DNA of 64,000 bases, taken from the NCBI GenBank assembly GCA_963576735.1, contig OY755181.1, forward strand, positions 16,691,261 through 16,755,260, given 5' to 3'. The translations under genes were made by a program, and so were the position numbers. The notes under the pieces are model-generated. The model ran no database searches. It was given only the letters and a program-made list of their open reading frames with translations, and was not told the origin of the DNA. Shown here one piece after another: positions 9,673 through 21,212 of this stretch. How positions within the stretch are numbered: the stretch's first letter is position 1; each line of letters begins with the position of its first letter. This stretch comes from Bedellia somnulentella (taxonomy: Eukaryota; Arthropoda; Insecta; Lepidoptera; Bedelliidae).

Positions 9673-10404
9673 ACCAAATATTCTATAGCCTATCCAATAC
9701 GCGCTGCAACAGCAGAAGAAACAAGTGAATGCCTTGTTCATTTTATATCTCTCTTTGGCATCCCAAAAATGATCCTTACTGATCAAGGAACCAATTTTAC
9801 CGCTGAATTATTCAAAACCACATGTTCATTCTTAAAAATAAAACAGTTATGGTCTTCACCCTATCACCCGCAAACGCAAGGAGCTCTAGAACGAAGTCAC
9901 TCCACTCTGAAGGAATACCTAAAATCATTCACTAACGAACATCAAGACAATTGGCCTCGATATGTTTATACAGCCATGCTTACATACAATACAACAATAC
10001 ATACTACAACTAGATTCTCACCATATGAACTTATATTCGGTCACAAGCCTTTTATTCCAGATTCCGTTTTTGAACTACGTAGTGGTACAACTTATCCTGA
10101 ATATATAAAGATGCTTTGCCATCGTCTTAAAATATCCCGTGATAAAGCTATAGAATATACTAATGCTTCCAAAGAAAGATCAAAAGCTTATTATGATCGA
10201 TTTACTCGCGGAGTTCAATATAAAGTAGGCGAATTTGTATATATAAAAAATCATGTTAGATTAAGAAAAGCTTTATCCCCATTATGGAAAGGTCCCTATA
10301 AGATAATTAAAGTTCATCCTAATAACACTGTTTCGCTTTTAATAAATCGTCGTCATGTAAAACACCACTTTGACCAAATCAAACCAGCACATGACGTCAC
10401 TTAG
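9673..10404 (+). pseudogene. pol: C-terminal part of integrase after the in-frame stop
   Basis: This is the same reading frame as pol, continuing after the TAA at 9670-9672. It contains the second catalytic Asp (9781-9783, in LTDQGTNFT) and the Glu (9889-9891, in GALERSHSTLKEYL), spaced as in a DD35E catalytic core. A C-terminal domain with a chromodomain-free GPF/Y-like stretch (LSPLWKGPYKIIKV) follows, and the ORF stops at 10402-10404. An ATG at 9769 could start only a fragment lacking the zinc-binding domain and first Asp. It is therefore annotated as the separated end of a broken integrase; no further frameshift is visible. Confidence 0.9.
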
Positions 10405-10490
10405 TTATTAATATAGTTTATTAGTCTTAAGTTCATAATTCATAGTTCATATATTTTTATACCATAGTTAGAAATAAATTCATATTCCAG

Positions 10491-12282
10491 ATTAATCTTC
10501 AATGATTCTGCCGCAAGTAACAATAATTTCATTCAGTACATCACTAAGAGTCCTGGTATACTTTTTGACCCTTTCGGAACGATGAAAATCATAAATGACC
10601 AGTTTCATGTTGTGATACCTGTAGATGTGTCTTCTTTTAAGGGAACTATAGACAATGTTAATCATGCGTTTACTAATATCCGTAGTCAGTGTCGGGAAAA
10701 CCAAGAAGTCACTAATTGTCAAAACCTATTACAACCTTTAGAGTCTCTTCAAAAAGATATCATCCGTGACTTTCAATCCATTTCTCATATTGTTTCAAAA
10801 GACATTTCTAAAAGATCTGCTTGGTTTTCTGGTATCGGTGTAATTTTTAAACATATATTTGGAACATTAGATGAAGATGATGCAATTAATTATGAAAAAG
10901 CTATTCAACAACTGTACAATAACGATAAAATACTAAAAGATTCTGTAACTAAAAACATTTTAGTATCCCATACAGCTATATCTAATATAAATAAAACTCT
11001 GATCGGCATTAATGTTAACCAAGAAAAATTGAACTATGCCATTGAAATATTGAAAGAAACTGTAAATAATATTTCAACAAAAATCTATGTAAATAATTTT
11101 AATACTAAACTTGACCATGTTTTAAATATTTTAGAATCTCACCTTTTGAATTTAGCATTTAAAATTGAAGACATCCTCAATTCGATTCTTTTTGTAAAAA
11201 GTAACACTCTTCATCCTTCTATTATATCCCCAACACAATTATATAATGACATTGTAAATAATTTTAAATTAATACCGAAAAATAAAGATTTACCTGTTAA
11301 TTTAGAATTAAGAAATATTCATACATTAATTAATGTTGCAGATTTAGTATGCTATTATATGAATGATAGATTAGTTTTCGTTATTAAAATACCCTTAGTA
11401 GATATTTTAGAATATAATATGTATAACAACATTCCTCTGCCTACTCCTTACGGCAATTTAAGTTCTAATTCTTTTATTACGATTTTACCTAGTGATAAGA
11501 TACTAGCTTTAAGTAAAGATAAGTCCTCTTATGCACTTTTAAATTCTGTTTATAATTGTAAGAAAATATTTAAAGAAACATATTTGTGTGATATATCGGA
11601 TATTTATACTTTATCCAATAATCCGTCTTGTGAGACGGAATTAGTTACAAAGGCTATGTATTCATTACCTAAATATTGTCAGTATAGATATCTTCACGGT
11701 GACATAGACATTTGGCATAGACTGCATAACAATAACTGGGTATTTGTTCAATCAAACCCATCCAAAATTTCTTTTGAATGTGAAACTTATCAATCTGTAG
11801 AAATAATTAATTCAGGTACAGGTATATTGAATTTACCTGCGAATTGTATCGCTTATCACCGAAATAATAAATTAATGTCAAAATCTAATCCAAAATTAAA
11901 TGTACCGCTAATAACTTCTAATTTTAACATCATTAATGATAGTTGTTGTAACTTTGAGCAATTTAATAAATTAAATTTACCTTCTTTTACTTTAAAGTCA
12001 ATCAATTTAGGTTATTTGAAAAATGAAAAACTTGTAACCGATCAAATTGTAAATGATCTAAAAAATGTAAATACAACTAATAATTTGATTAATCATGTTA
12101 GTTTTCCTATTTTAAGTGTTTTATCGATAATCTTATGTCTTATTCTCTTTATTTTGTATTTTTGGCAAAAGGACAAGTTTTCTAACATTTGCAATAAAAG
12201 TATAATTAAAACAGAAATTAATCTTGAAGAAGTAACTAATGATAATGACTTTGAACCACAACCCCGATTAAGAATTAATTAA
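10491..12282 (+). CDS. env: Env-like glycoprotein (baculovirus F / gypsy env type), main exon
   Basis: The frame is open from 10468. The first ATG is at 10582 (566 aa from there), but the conserved-looking N-terminal region starts earlier, after a possible acceptor CAG ending at 10490. From 10491 the exon contributes 597 codons plus one base. Joined in phase to the leader exon at 4508-4566, it would make about 616 aa. Features include a basic KR site followed by a hydrophobic fusion-peptide-like stretch with GTLDEDDA, a long helical region, a Cys-rich C-terminal half, and a transmembrane segment near 12100-12165 (FPILSVLSIILCLILFILYF) with a basic tail. Such proteins mediate cell entry or spread in errantiviruses. 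The KR site lacks the full RXXR furin motif. Function in this copy is untested. Confidence 0.85.
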
Positions 12283-12332
12283 TTAATATTTGTTTTCTTT
12301 TCGAAACTTATTTTTCCTATAAGTTTCCTTTT

Positions 12333-12343
12333 AACAGGGGGGC
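12333..12343 (+). other. Polypurine tract before the 3' LTR
   Basis: AACAGGGGGGC directly precedes the 3' LTR. This is the expected position for plus-strand priming. Confidence 0.75.
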
Positions 12344-12621
12344 TGTTATAGTATGAGTATCTGTATACTAAAGTGTTTAGTCAGCATATACAATAATTCA
12401 GTAATCATAATTCAGTCCGCCATCTCTATCGAGAAGCCGGGATTTATTTCACTTTACATCTGACATCCAAGTAGAACACTAGTCCTTTTTTTTCTCATTT
12501 TACTAATTCCATTTTACTATTTCATTTTGTTAATTACTATATCATTTGATTTCATTTATTAAATCTAGTGTCTATTTAAAAAGTGTTTTTTAAAAGAAGC
12601 CCGTCGAAGTCCTTTATAACA
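12344..12621 (+). repeat. 3' LTR of gypsy element
   Basis: 278 bp, with the same start, end and length as the 5' LTR and no mismatch seen. It is followed by the target duplication GTGC at 12622-12625. Confidence 0.95.
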
Positions 12622-12699
12622 GTGCGTTCGTTGAAATCAGACTATGTTCATAATTGATCGTCAAATGTATGTGATTACGGAGTAATCGTGACAATTTGG

Positions 12700-12736
12700 T
12701 TTGTTTACATGATTGTTGGATTCTATTGCAAACTAG
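12700..12736 (-). repeat. Right arm of the 37-bp inverted repeat
   Basis: Exact reverse complement of 3471-3507. Confidence 0.7.
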
Positions 12737-14984
12737 ATTATCTCCTTGTAAAATACATGTGCGTAGCACTCCCCCTTCGAAGATCAAACAAAGTCTATTT
12801 AAAATTATTGGAATAATAATTGTGGTGTTTACTAGTCGATGATACGAATAATAACTCTTGGCGAAATCCGAATCATCGTTTCGAGTAAGCGAGATAGAAC
12901 TAGATGGGGTTAGAAGAGATACGGAGGGAATGATCGCGGCCGATTTGAAGTGATGACCTCCTTGTCAGTAAGAATACAAACAATCACAAGGATAATTTCT
13001 GGCAAAACAATTTAAAGGTGAGTTCACCTACTGAGTTTCTTTCTGAAAAGAACTATATTCTAGTTAAAATTATTTCCTTGAAAAAGCTCCTAAGGAACAA
13101 AAGGGACCAATTATATCGTTAAATAACACTTTTTAATATTATTTCAATTCAATCATTCAATTAGTCACAGACTATCACATAGTGTATATTTCTCGCTTCT
13201 AAATTCAGACCAGCTGAAATAAATACTTAAACCTAACTACAATTATAGATACTTTAATATTGACAGGCCATTGCTTTATAGAACACATTTCAGATAATAC
13301 ATCAATAAACGTTCGGACAATATAAATATTATTTTTATTTAAATCTGCTTATTTACTAATATATCAGAAAATAGAACATATTTAAAATTTAGATGTGGAA
13401 GGTACTATCGACGACGGTCGCTCATTACCAATTTCAAACTATTATCCCTTGCAGCCAGCTAAAACCAGATGCGCCGCCCACTTTTACTAATACAATAGAT
13501 GTCCTTTAACATATTTTTTTTGAATTCGTTAACGCATTTCTGTGCATTTGTTTGCTACCAGACTTTTGAGCAGCTCTTATTTTAAAAACTTCGGTATAGT
13601 CTTAAACAGATGTCCATTATTATATGGACACAAGAAGCCCCCAAAACACAACAATGAACTTTGAAGATATCTCTCAAATATTTGCCGCTTGTTTATATTT
13701 CGTTGTTATGTTTGTTTACCACTTTTTAATTATTTCTCCAAAATTTACTTGGTGATCGTGGTGGTAGTGGGAAGCCAATGGATAAGTATAATTTTTGGAT
13801 GTTTGGGGGTTTATGACATACAGTGGATGTCTATTGGCTGATGATGATAAAATAGTTCAATGGCATTCTTATCATGAGCAGATTGAGCAGTCTATTGTGA
13901 TTGTGTTTGCGTTACAATTTTTTTAAACCTTAGTTTACTCGAAGCAAATAATGTTTTCGTATTCACAAAGTTTAGTAACATTCCTCACATTTCGTTCTTT
14001 ATTATAAGTAACAGTACCCTGATTATAAAAAGGCCCTCATAAAAACTTTCAAAATAAAATAAACAAACAAATTTTTAATGACTTGCACTTGCATGATTAT
14101 TTCAACATTCTGCGTAAATTGCTCTAAGGGACAAGCCATTAATTTTGTCCTAGAAAAGAACCAATGCTATTGGTCAGTTTTTACAATAGATTCGGTCTGG
14201 ACTTTAACATGTGCAAACAAATTTGACCTTTGTGGTGGTAAAGAACTCGTGTTGTCGATAGTACAAAGCGTGGATATTCTTGTGACGTCACACGTCACGC
14301 TCAGTACAATTTTTACTTAGTTGCGCTGTCTTTTTAAATAATTGACAAAACTATTCAATATTTTATGGCCATCGAGGTAACCGACGAAAAATGAAATTAT
14401 CACAATAAGTTCATGCCTATTGTATACTTAGATTTTTTGACTTTTATTTCTAACATCTGAGAAGTAGATGCAATCTATATTTAAACATTATTGACATTAT
14501 GAAAAATAATAATAAAGCTATTTAAACAACCTTCAACATAACGATAACGGTTGATGTATCGCCGGACCGGAAATGTGAAAATATTCTGGAAAGAAGAAAA
14601 GTACATATAAGATATTTATGTTTTACAACTTATATTCAATTAATTTATGTTGTCACCCATTAATGGCTATTATACTAAAGCTTCTACTAAATTTAATTTA
14701 ATATTTGCTACATCACTACGTAAGTTCACTCAAATACAAACATATATTTTACACAGGAATAATGAGAGAAAAAGTCGTCTATCTATATAAAAAAATAAGA
14801 ATAGATTACTAATAACATTTTATAAATTTATTTCTGTACCCCAGGTTACCAAGAAATTAAGAGATATTTCAATACAACTTACGTACATTCATACTCGCCC
14901 CATAAAGGGATAAAGTCAGAACTTTAAATTCATTCATTTCTTAGCCAATTTTAAACGTTTAGTTGTAAAAAGATTGTCAAATAA
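12737..14984. other. Intergenic region, nothing recognised
   Basis: AT-rich DNA downstream of the zinc-finger gene. The longest ORF (14078-14320) has no family features. No tRNA, long repeat or coding exon is supported. Confidence 0.5.
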
Positions 14985-15086
14985 CGCATTTTTGGGTGTT
15001 TTGTCACATCGCCCAACATTCACCCACGAAATCGCCTTGGAAAGAAATGGATTAGTGTTAGTCCCAGCCGACACTACACAGCAACA
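14985..15086 (+). repeat. Diverged tail of repeat family A
   Basis: It matches the end of family A (CATCGCCCAA, then GAAAGAAATGG, then AGCCGACACTACACAGCA). It lies just downstream of the zinc-finger stop codon, probably in its 3' UTR. Confidence 0.5.
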
Positions 15087-15109
15087 TGTACTACATAAAA
15101 CTTATCATA

Positions 15110-18100
15110 TTAATAAAACACATACCAATTCATATTCTGTTTCAATTTGCTCTTCCAATGCGTCACCTGGTTAGGATTATCACTCTGATTGTATCTAACA
15201 TCCATATCGACATCTATTATATCTTCTGCCACCTCAGATTTATCACTTTTCAAGATCTTCTTCAACACCTCGATATTTTTCTTTGGTGGCAACCCTACGT
15301 CAAAATTCCTAAGCGTTTCCAACTGATATATCTTTGTCATACTAACTGGCGGCAAACATGTATCTTTCTGACTTGCCCAATAAGGTTTCTTTATTTTATG
15401 TACGTAGTTATCATTCGTTTCTGGTAATGGTGAGCTCTGTTTCTTTACGGGGCCAAATATAACGCTTTCTCTTGCGTTGTTGGCTTCTATTATAAATGAC
15501 TTGTCAACTGAAACATCTAATTCATCATTATTAGTTTTATCATTGTTAGAATTCATGTGTTTTTGTATAACTTCTTGCGAAAGAGGCGGCAGTGGGTTTA
15601 GAAGTTTTAAGGTAATTTGTTCGTCGTCTATTTCATTATTTTCTATGGCAGTGGTTTCTTTGGCAGGTGTGTCATTTGTGCCAGTGTCATCGTAATGAAT
15701 GACAGCTTGCATGGTAGGAACGTGGTCTGGGTGCGTGTTTCTTATATGACGTTCTAAGTTGTCCTTTCTTCTGAATCGGCGATCGCATACTTTGCAACGG
15801 AATGGTTTTGAATCTGGAAGTAATCGATACATTTTAAAACCCTAAATTTCGAGTTTATATATAGAGATATTATAGAGAGGTTTGCCAGGATCGTACAGTA
15901 GCGATCGATAGTCTCTGCATACCCTAATGGGAATTCATGGCATGGGAAAATAAATGTATGTAACAGATAACAAACAAGGAAAATTCTGGGAGCGGATATT
16001 AGCAAAAGTAGTGTTTAAAAGCAATAAGATTGAGTTTTTTGAGATCGTCGCAGTAGCGAGCACTAACGCGATTTATATGAGCATTTGAAGGTTAGAAGAA
16101 AATGTATAAAATATTGAAGAATGTAAACATAGTTTGAGAACTCTGCCAGGATGGTATAAAGTCGACCTATCAATCAGCCAATCTCTTTTAAGAATTACAG
16201 TGGAGCACCAAGAGCCATAAGGCTCAACTCACACCGAAAGAGCGGTGAAAGGCAGCGAAACGGAGCGCAGTTTCAGCGTCATACGAATTTAAACTTTATT
16301 TTCATTGCTAATACCGCATATTATCGCATGAGACACTCGATCGAGTCGCGTGGATGCCTGTGGCGCCGCAGGAATTCTGGCGAATTTCATAAACTAGGCC
16401 GAGAATGCGCGAAGAGTTGCGGAAATACTCGAGAATACTCGAGCAGTCACGAGCGGCCGCTGGTAATATCCCCCCCTCGCATCCGCACCCCGCAGTGTCT
16501 ATTTATTTTAATTATTTATTTATTTTATTAGGACCATCAACAGCGACATAAGTAAGTATTTATACACAGTTAATAATAAAAATCAAGTAAGGCCAATAGC
16601 AGATGTTCACAGATGTACAGAAAACATATCTTACAATAATCTTGTTTTTACGTTACATTTGATGAGCCTAGAACTTATAGAACTATTACTACAGGCTAAT
16701 AAGTCGTCGAGTTTTACTGAAAGCTAACTGCGCGTAGAGTGATCCGAACTTCATCGCGAACAAAAAAAGTCATTATTTTTTTCAAAATAACTTAAAAATT
16801 AGCATTTTTGGAACGTCATAATTTTTAAATCTAATTTTTAATTAGTTGCTTCGGAAGGTGTTCGTAAAGAGAAGAAGCAACAAAGAAACTCTTTATATTC
16901 ACATTTTTTCATTTGGCTTCTAGAGCAGTCGCAGAAATCCGCGCACATTCTACCGAAGGGGTTGCCAATCAGCCAAACACAGTATGGCATACAAATATTG
17001 TGTGAATTCGGCTTTAATGTGATTTTCATATTCAACTTTCTTTCAAATACAAGCATATGTGTTAGCGACTCAGCCTTAGGTAAGAATACTTTTCTACTCA
17101 AAAATCTGGATTTTATTTTATTAAGCAGATTAAATGGTGAACAAATTCAAAGCACTTATCTCATTTCATTTACTTGACCCCAGGTCCATTATACGATATT
17201 TTCAATTTTAATAGTACTAACCAGTATGTACAGCGCAATGTCTTCTCAAATCTTTCTTAGAACGAAATGCTTGCGGACAGCGAGCACACTGGAACACCCG
17301 GCGGTCTATGTTGCGAGCCGCTGGAACAATTTAATAACAAACTTTGTTATATTGGTTTCGATTTTGGATACCTCATTAGTTATTAACGGAGTTTGGGTGA
17401 CTCGAATAAATTGGATAAGGCCTACGCATATTGTTCTATAAAAAAAACTTAACAACATGCTCAAAAAATATACAATGCATGTTTTTTGCATTTCTTTCTT
17501 GGAACAGAACACTTGCAGACAGCGCGGAACAACAGACGGAGAAACATTTTGTTATATTGGTAATTCCGAATTAGTAAAAATTTGGAGGTAGGAAACGCAA
17601 ACACTACTTAAACGTGTAAAAGAAATAAAGGATAGAAGAATTTCGCGCTGGCAGCCATTGACACGGTAGCTCAATTGGCAGAGCGACTGGGGCGTATACC
17701 CGAGGTCGCGGGTTCGATTCCCGCCTGTGTCGAAATTTTTCTTTCCTTTATTTATTCTTTATTTATTAGTAATAATCCCCACATGAGGTTTTCATGAACA
17801 AAAAGATTTAAATTATATTGGTTGAGTCTTTAGAGAGCTGATTAAGATACGGATGGAGTTTTGTTGAGTTGAATAAATTAGACAAGCTTATATACAATAC
17901 TCTATCGGAAATATTATATTTGGCGGAGTTAGATTGGCAAATCTATTATACGGTTTATCGTCTTAAAAGTTTTTAACGATTTATTGTGGTTTTGAATACC
18001 ACAACCTAAATATTTTCATGGGTACCTGACGAAGCGACTAAGGTTTATTTAAGAAATCAGGAAACCAATCGCCAAGTATCATTTATTTTAAAATATTTTC

Positions 18101-21100
18101 CTAAACTAACTTCCAAAATTGACTTTCTGCTATTAGGCCCACCTTATTTGCGATTTATAGTGCGTTTAAAATCAACCATATGCTTTTCTTGAACGTCAAA
18201 TATTACGCACTTGAGAAATTATATATAGCTGCTTTTATATTATAGGGGCACAATTCAAAAAACATGATTGTTGGGAAAATGCGTTTAAAGAGTTTTGAGC
18301 CTCTGTATTTTCACAAAATCGGTCATAAATAAATTAAACTAATAATAACAAAATCATATAACTTTGTAAGTGTATGTCCATTAAGCAGGAAATGTCCATA
18401 TATTATTCAAACTCGAAATCTCAATTTTTATAGATGTGCCCCTATAATATGAAAGATTTTACTTATTAAATTAGTTCAATAAGTTGCCGGAAACGTCATA
18501 TTAAACTCATTTTTACTGAGATTCTGAAATAGAGCTTGATTATATAAATATATATATATACATATATACATTGTTTGTAAGTTGCCAAACATACCATCAT
18601 GTCTATCGACGTGTTTCTTAAAGTTAGACTGATCTCTGAACCGACGCCCGCACACATTACAAGTGAAAGGTAAGTCTGCTGAGTGTATTATCGCGTGGTT
18701 CCGTAGGGATCGGCCATTGCTGAACTTTTTGCCACACTGCATGCAACTGTAGTCTATCCCTGTAACAATGCAAGTCATTATAATCTTAAACCCTTTGTAA
18801 GACATAAGGAATAGCTTAAGGTGTCAAATCAATTAAGGAAAGAATAATTTTGACACCAGCAGTAGATCAAGCACGAACACTATTTTATCGACACGATAAC
18901 GGTTAGAATGAGATGGCAGTATACGGTACTAAGTAAGTGCGTAAGAGATGGCTGCTTTATCCCACGCGATAACTAGTTTAAACACGGCTCGTGCTTGCCC
19001 TTCTGGTCTTTTTTAAGTATAGAAGTTTATCCTTTTTAATAAGACAATGACAATGGACGGTTTGGTATCAACCACAAACTTACCACTATGCTTCTGCTTA
19101 TGCCGTTGCAGTTTGGCGGGATGCAGGAAGGTCTTTCCGCAGACCTCACAGCGGTGGCAGCGCTCGTTGCGGTGAACCATCATATGGTACTTGAAATGGG
19201 AATGCGTTGCGAAACCCTGCAAGTTTGACATTTTAAAAAATAACATACACTGAGCAAGGTTATCAGAGAAGAATGGCAACGATTTGTGAGGCGGGTCACC
19301 CGACCTAAATGACGACCACGACCACTCTGTCAAGAGTGCTACGACTGACAGAGTTTTAAATAATGTATTTTTGAATAAGATGGAACCGCCTTCACAGCCA
19401 TACCAAATTTTTAGTACAGAATTCGATAATCAACAGAGTCATCCATGTATTCATTTTAATATTTCTTAATATCGTTATAATCATTCTATCAAACCTCATG
19501 AAAATTAATGGGGCCAATGGTCAACTGCGAGTCGGACTCAACCGTGGACGATTCCGGGGTGGCAAGTATACCTATACTATTATATATTGCTTTACTTACC
19601 TAAATAAAGTAATATTTCCAGGCTAACATGCAAATTTTATGAGCCAGGATCAAATAGCAAATGGTATCGTTGTTTTTCAGAGTGATTTTGTGAAATACAA
19701 AGTCAAATATGCAGTTTTCCAAAAAGTGCTAAACGTGAAAAACTACTGAACATACTTTTTAACCAATTTTCATTGTTAGTTTTTTTAAGACTTTCTTATT
19801 TTTTTATTTTATGTTTCAAACTATCAATTTTCAAAAAATGTGGTATAAATACTAACAAAAAAAATTATTCCAAGAGATACATGCAGCTCTTAAGATATAA
19901 AATTCCATAAAAACAATTAAAAAAAAACTAAATAAATACAAAAGCCTCTATTTAACACACATACATACATATAATCATGGCCATAAATCCCAAAAAAGGG
20001 TAGCAAGAGCCTTAGAGCTCAAAACTTCTCAGATACATATGGAAGTTGATAAGGGAAAAGATGGTAAAACTAAAGTATTGTTGGAAGTTGAGAGGGGTAA
20101 AAATTGAAAAATAAAGGTTGTTGGTGGTGCTTTTAATTAAATTCTGATTATTATTTTATAATATTTATTTGCTGGGATGATGTGAATATTAAATAATTTC
20201 CATCAACACAATTTGAACTTGTGCTTCCTAACTATGTTGTAATAATATGTAAAAAACAAATGTATGTTCATATTGATAATTAAATATTTAGTTTTCAAGA
20301 CAAAAGTATCACAAAAAATATTTATTTGTAGCCTTATTCTATGTGTATCCTGTGTGGTGGGTCTTAGAGTGGTTGTGATCAATAAACTTTTTACCTTTGG
20401 ACATTCTGAACACTGATATGGTTTCCGCTGGCCATTGCAATAAACATGGTACCCTACTTGGCTGCGAGCGTGGAATTTCTTTTGGCATATGGTACAAAAG
20501 TAATATTTTCCATTGGCATCTGAAAATAATTGATTTATGAAGCAGATATTTTTTTCCATTTTGTATTGAAATCATACAAGGCACAGTTTGATTGATTGGC
20601 AGACAATATAATAAAACACTTATTCCATTTTGGTAACTAAACATTAATGGTATACCATTAACTTTGAATTGTAGTAGTTGCATTAAAGTAAAATGTTAAA
20701 GGGTTTTTTTCAGACCTAACATAAATACTTCCAATGCAGCATAGAATGTGAATTAACATCAAAGTTTGTAGGGAAATTTTAATAATCAGTCTTTTATGCT
20801 TTTCAAATAATACCAACCAAACAACATACATTATATTTTACTGAGGAATTTAATGCAAATGAAGAATGAAAAAAATAAATGAATTTAAATCCTTACCTGT
20901 TTCAATTTTAATGTGAGCTCTCTCTGCCTTACTCTTTTTCTTCACAGTTTCAGCTTCAGTTTTAGAGTTATTTTCAACCTCTTTGTCTTCAACTGGATTT
21001 TCTATATCTAATATTACTAAATTACTATCATCAGCAGAATTCTCTGACACCTGGACTTTCAAACAGACAGAACAGCCAGTTTTCTCATCAGAAAGGCATT

Positions 21101-21212
21101 CCATACACTTAACATGACCACAAAGCTCAGTCACTAAACGGTTATTTGATATATTGACCGGTTTTGTGTTATCACATACAATACAAACTTTTGATTCCAA
21201 GTTCAAAGCCAT
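15110..21212 (-). CDS. RING plus C2H2 zinc-finger protein, five exons, 480 aa
   Basis: Minus-strand exons: 21212-20897, 20519-20395, 19216-19084, 18759-18595 and 15813-15110. All introns have GT/AG ends and phases 1, 0, 1, 1 match, giving 1443 nt including the TAA. The N-terminus has a C3HC4 RING-like pattern (CIVC, then CGHVKCMEC, then CSVC), followed by an acidic and then Lys-rich linker. Six zinc fingers follow: a C2HC-type (FCTICQKKF), then YQCSEC, HRCEVC, YSCMQC, FTCNVC and FRCKVC, the last ending HIRNTH. The tail of about 210 residues is acidic and disordered-looking. Introns cut between or through fingers. The likely role is a nuclear DNA-binding regulator, with the RING hinting at E3 ubiquitin-ligase activity. 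I do not recognise a named orthologue. A minus-strand AATAAA near 14828 could serve as polyA signal. Confidence 0.9.
15885..15960 (+). repeat. Short interspersed repeat in intron/3' flank, family C
   Basis: TTGCCAGGATC, then ATCGATAGTCTCTGC, then AATGGG, recurs in the same order at 56257-56322. The class is unknown. It lies in intron 4 of the zinc-finger gene. Confidence 0.5.
15961..17225. other. Intron 4 sequence with a GC-richer island
   Basis: No exon is recognised. The part at about 16200-16490 is less AT-rich, with repeated ACTCGAG and GCGGCCGC. It shows no protein-family signature and may be an old element. Confidence 0.4.
17254..17565 (+). repeat. Diverged direct duplication in intron 4
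   Basis: The segment at about 17254-17366 (CTTTCTTAGAACGAAATGCTT, GGACAGCG, TTGTTATATTGG) recurs in shortened form at about 17492-17565. Part of the following text (GAATAAATTGGATAAGGCCT) recurs diverged near 17867. It is non-coding. Confidence 0.5.
17583..17812 (+). repeat. tRNA-containing repeat, copy in zinc-finger intron 4
   Basis: It shares the 5' flank (GGAGGTAGGAAACGCAAACA), the tRNA-like core and the 3' flank (AATAATCCCCACATGAGGTT) with the copies at 39395-40205. The shared flanks on both sides show that the mobile unit is larger than the tRNA. Confidence 0.85.
17660..17732 (+). tRNA. tRNA-like sequence, anticodon position GTA, in a repeat
   Basis: The 73-nt cloverleaf-compatible sequence begins GACACGG and ends CTGTGTCG. 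The A box (TAGCTCAATTGG) and B box (GGTTCGATTCC) are intact. The anticodon loop reads GCGTATA, so GTA (Tyr) with C instead of U at position 33. It is probably a repeat-borne pseudo-tRNA rather than a working gene. Confidence 0.55.
18901..19006 (+). repeat. Interspersed repeat family B, copy 2
   Basis: Very similar to 1706-1811 in the same orientation. It lies in intron 3 of the zinc-finger gene. Confidence 0.75.
19217..20394. other. Zinc-finger gene intron 2
   Basis: GT/AG intron, phase 0. It contains a partial family A repeat at about 19958-20130; the rest is AT-rich without recognised content. Confidence 0.6.
19958..20130 (+). repeat. Repeat family A, 5' part
   Basis: It starts at CATACATACATATAATCATGG and breaks off after AAAGGTTGTTGGTGGTG. 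It includes an internal short duplication of the GGAAGTTGA segment. Confidence 0.65.

Larger units (their letters stand above)
4142..12621 (+). mobile_element. Env-bearing Ty3/gypsy LTR retrotransposon, nearly intact
   Basis: The 8480-bp element is bounded by two 278-bp LTRs, 4142-4419 and 12344-12621, that I read as identical. It is flanked by a 4-bp duplication, GTGC, at 4138-4141 and 12622-12625. The order is LTR, PBS, repeat-rich leader, gag, pol (protease, RT, RNase H, integrase), env, polypurine tract, LTR. Gag and pol are in -1 relation, and env has a retroviral/baculovirus-F-like layout. Identical LTRs and a perfect duplication indicate very recent insertion. The only clear lesion is an in-frame TAA in integrase at 9670-9672. 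The class follows from the domain order and DD35E-type integrase; the exact lineage is not determined. Confidence 0.96.

Noticed and set aside
14078..14320. 80-codon Cys-containing ORF
   Set aside because: No family signature, splice context or neighbouring exons; plausible by chance.
15086..15695. Plus-strand ORFs opposite the zinc-finger last exon
   Set aside because: Shadows of the spliced minus-strand coding exon, which is supported by phase and domain content.
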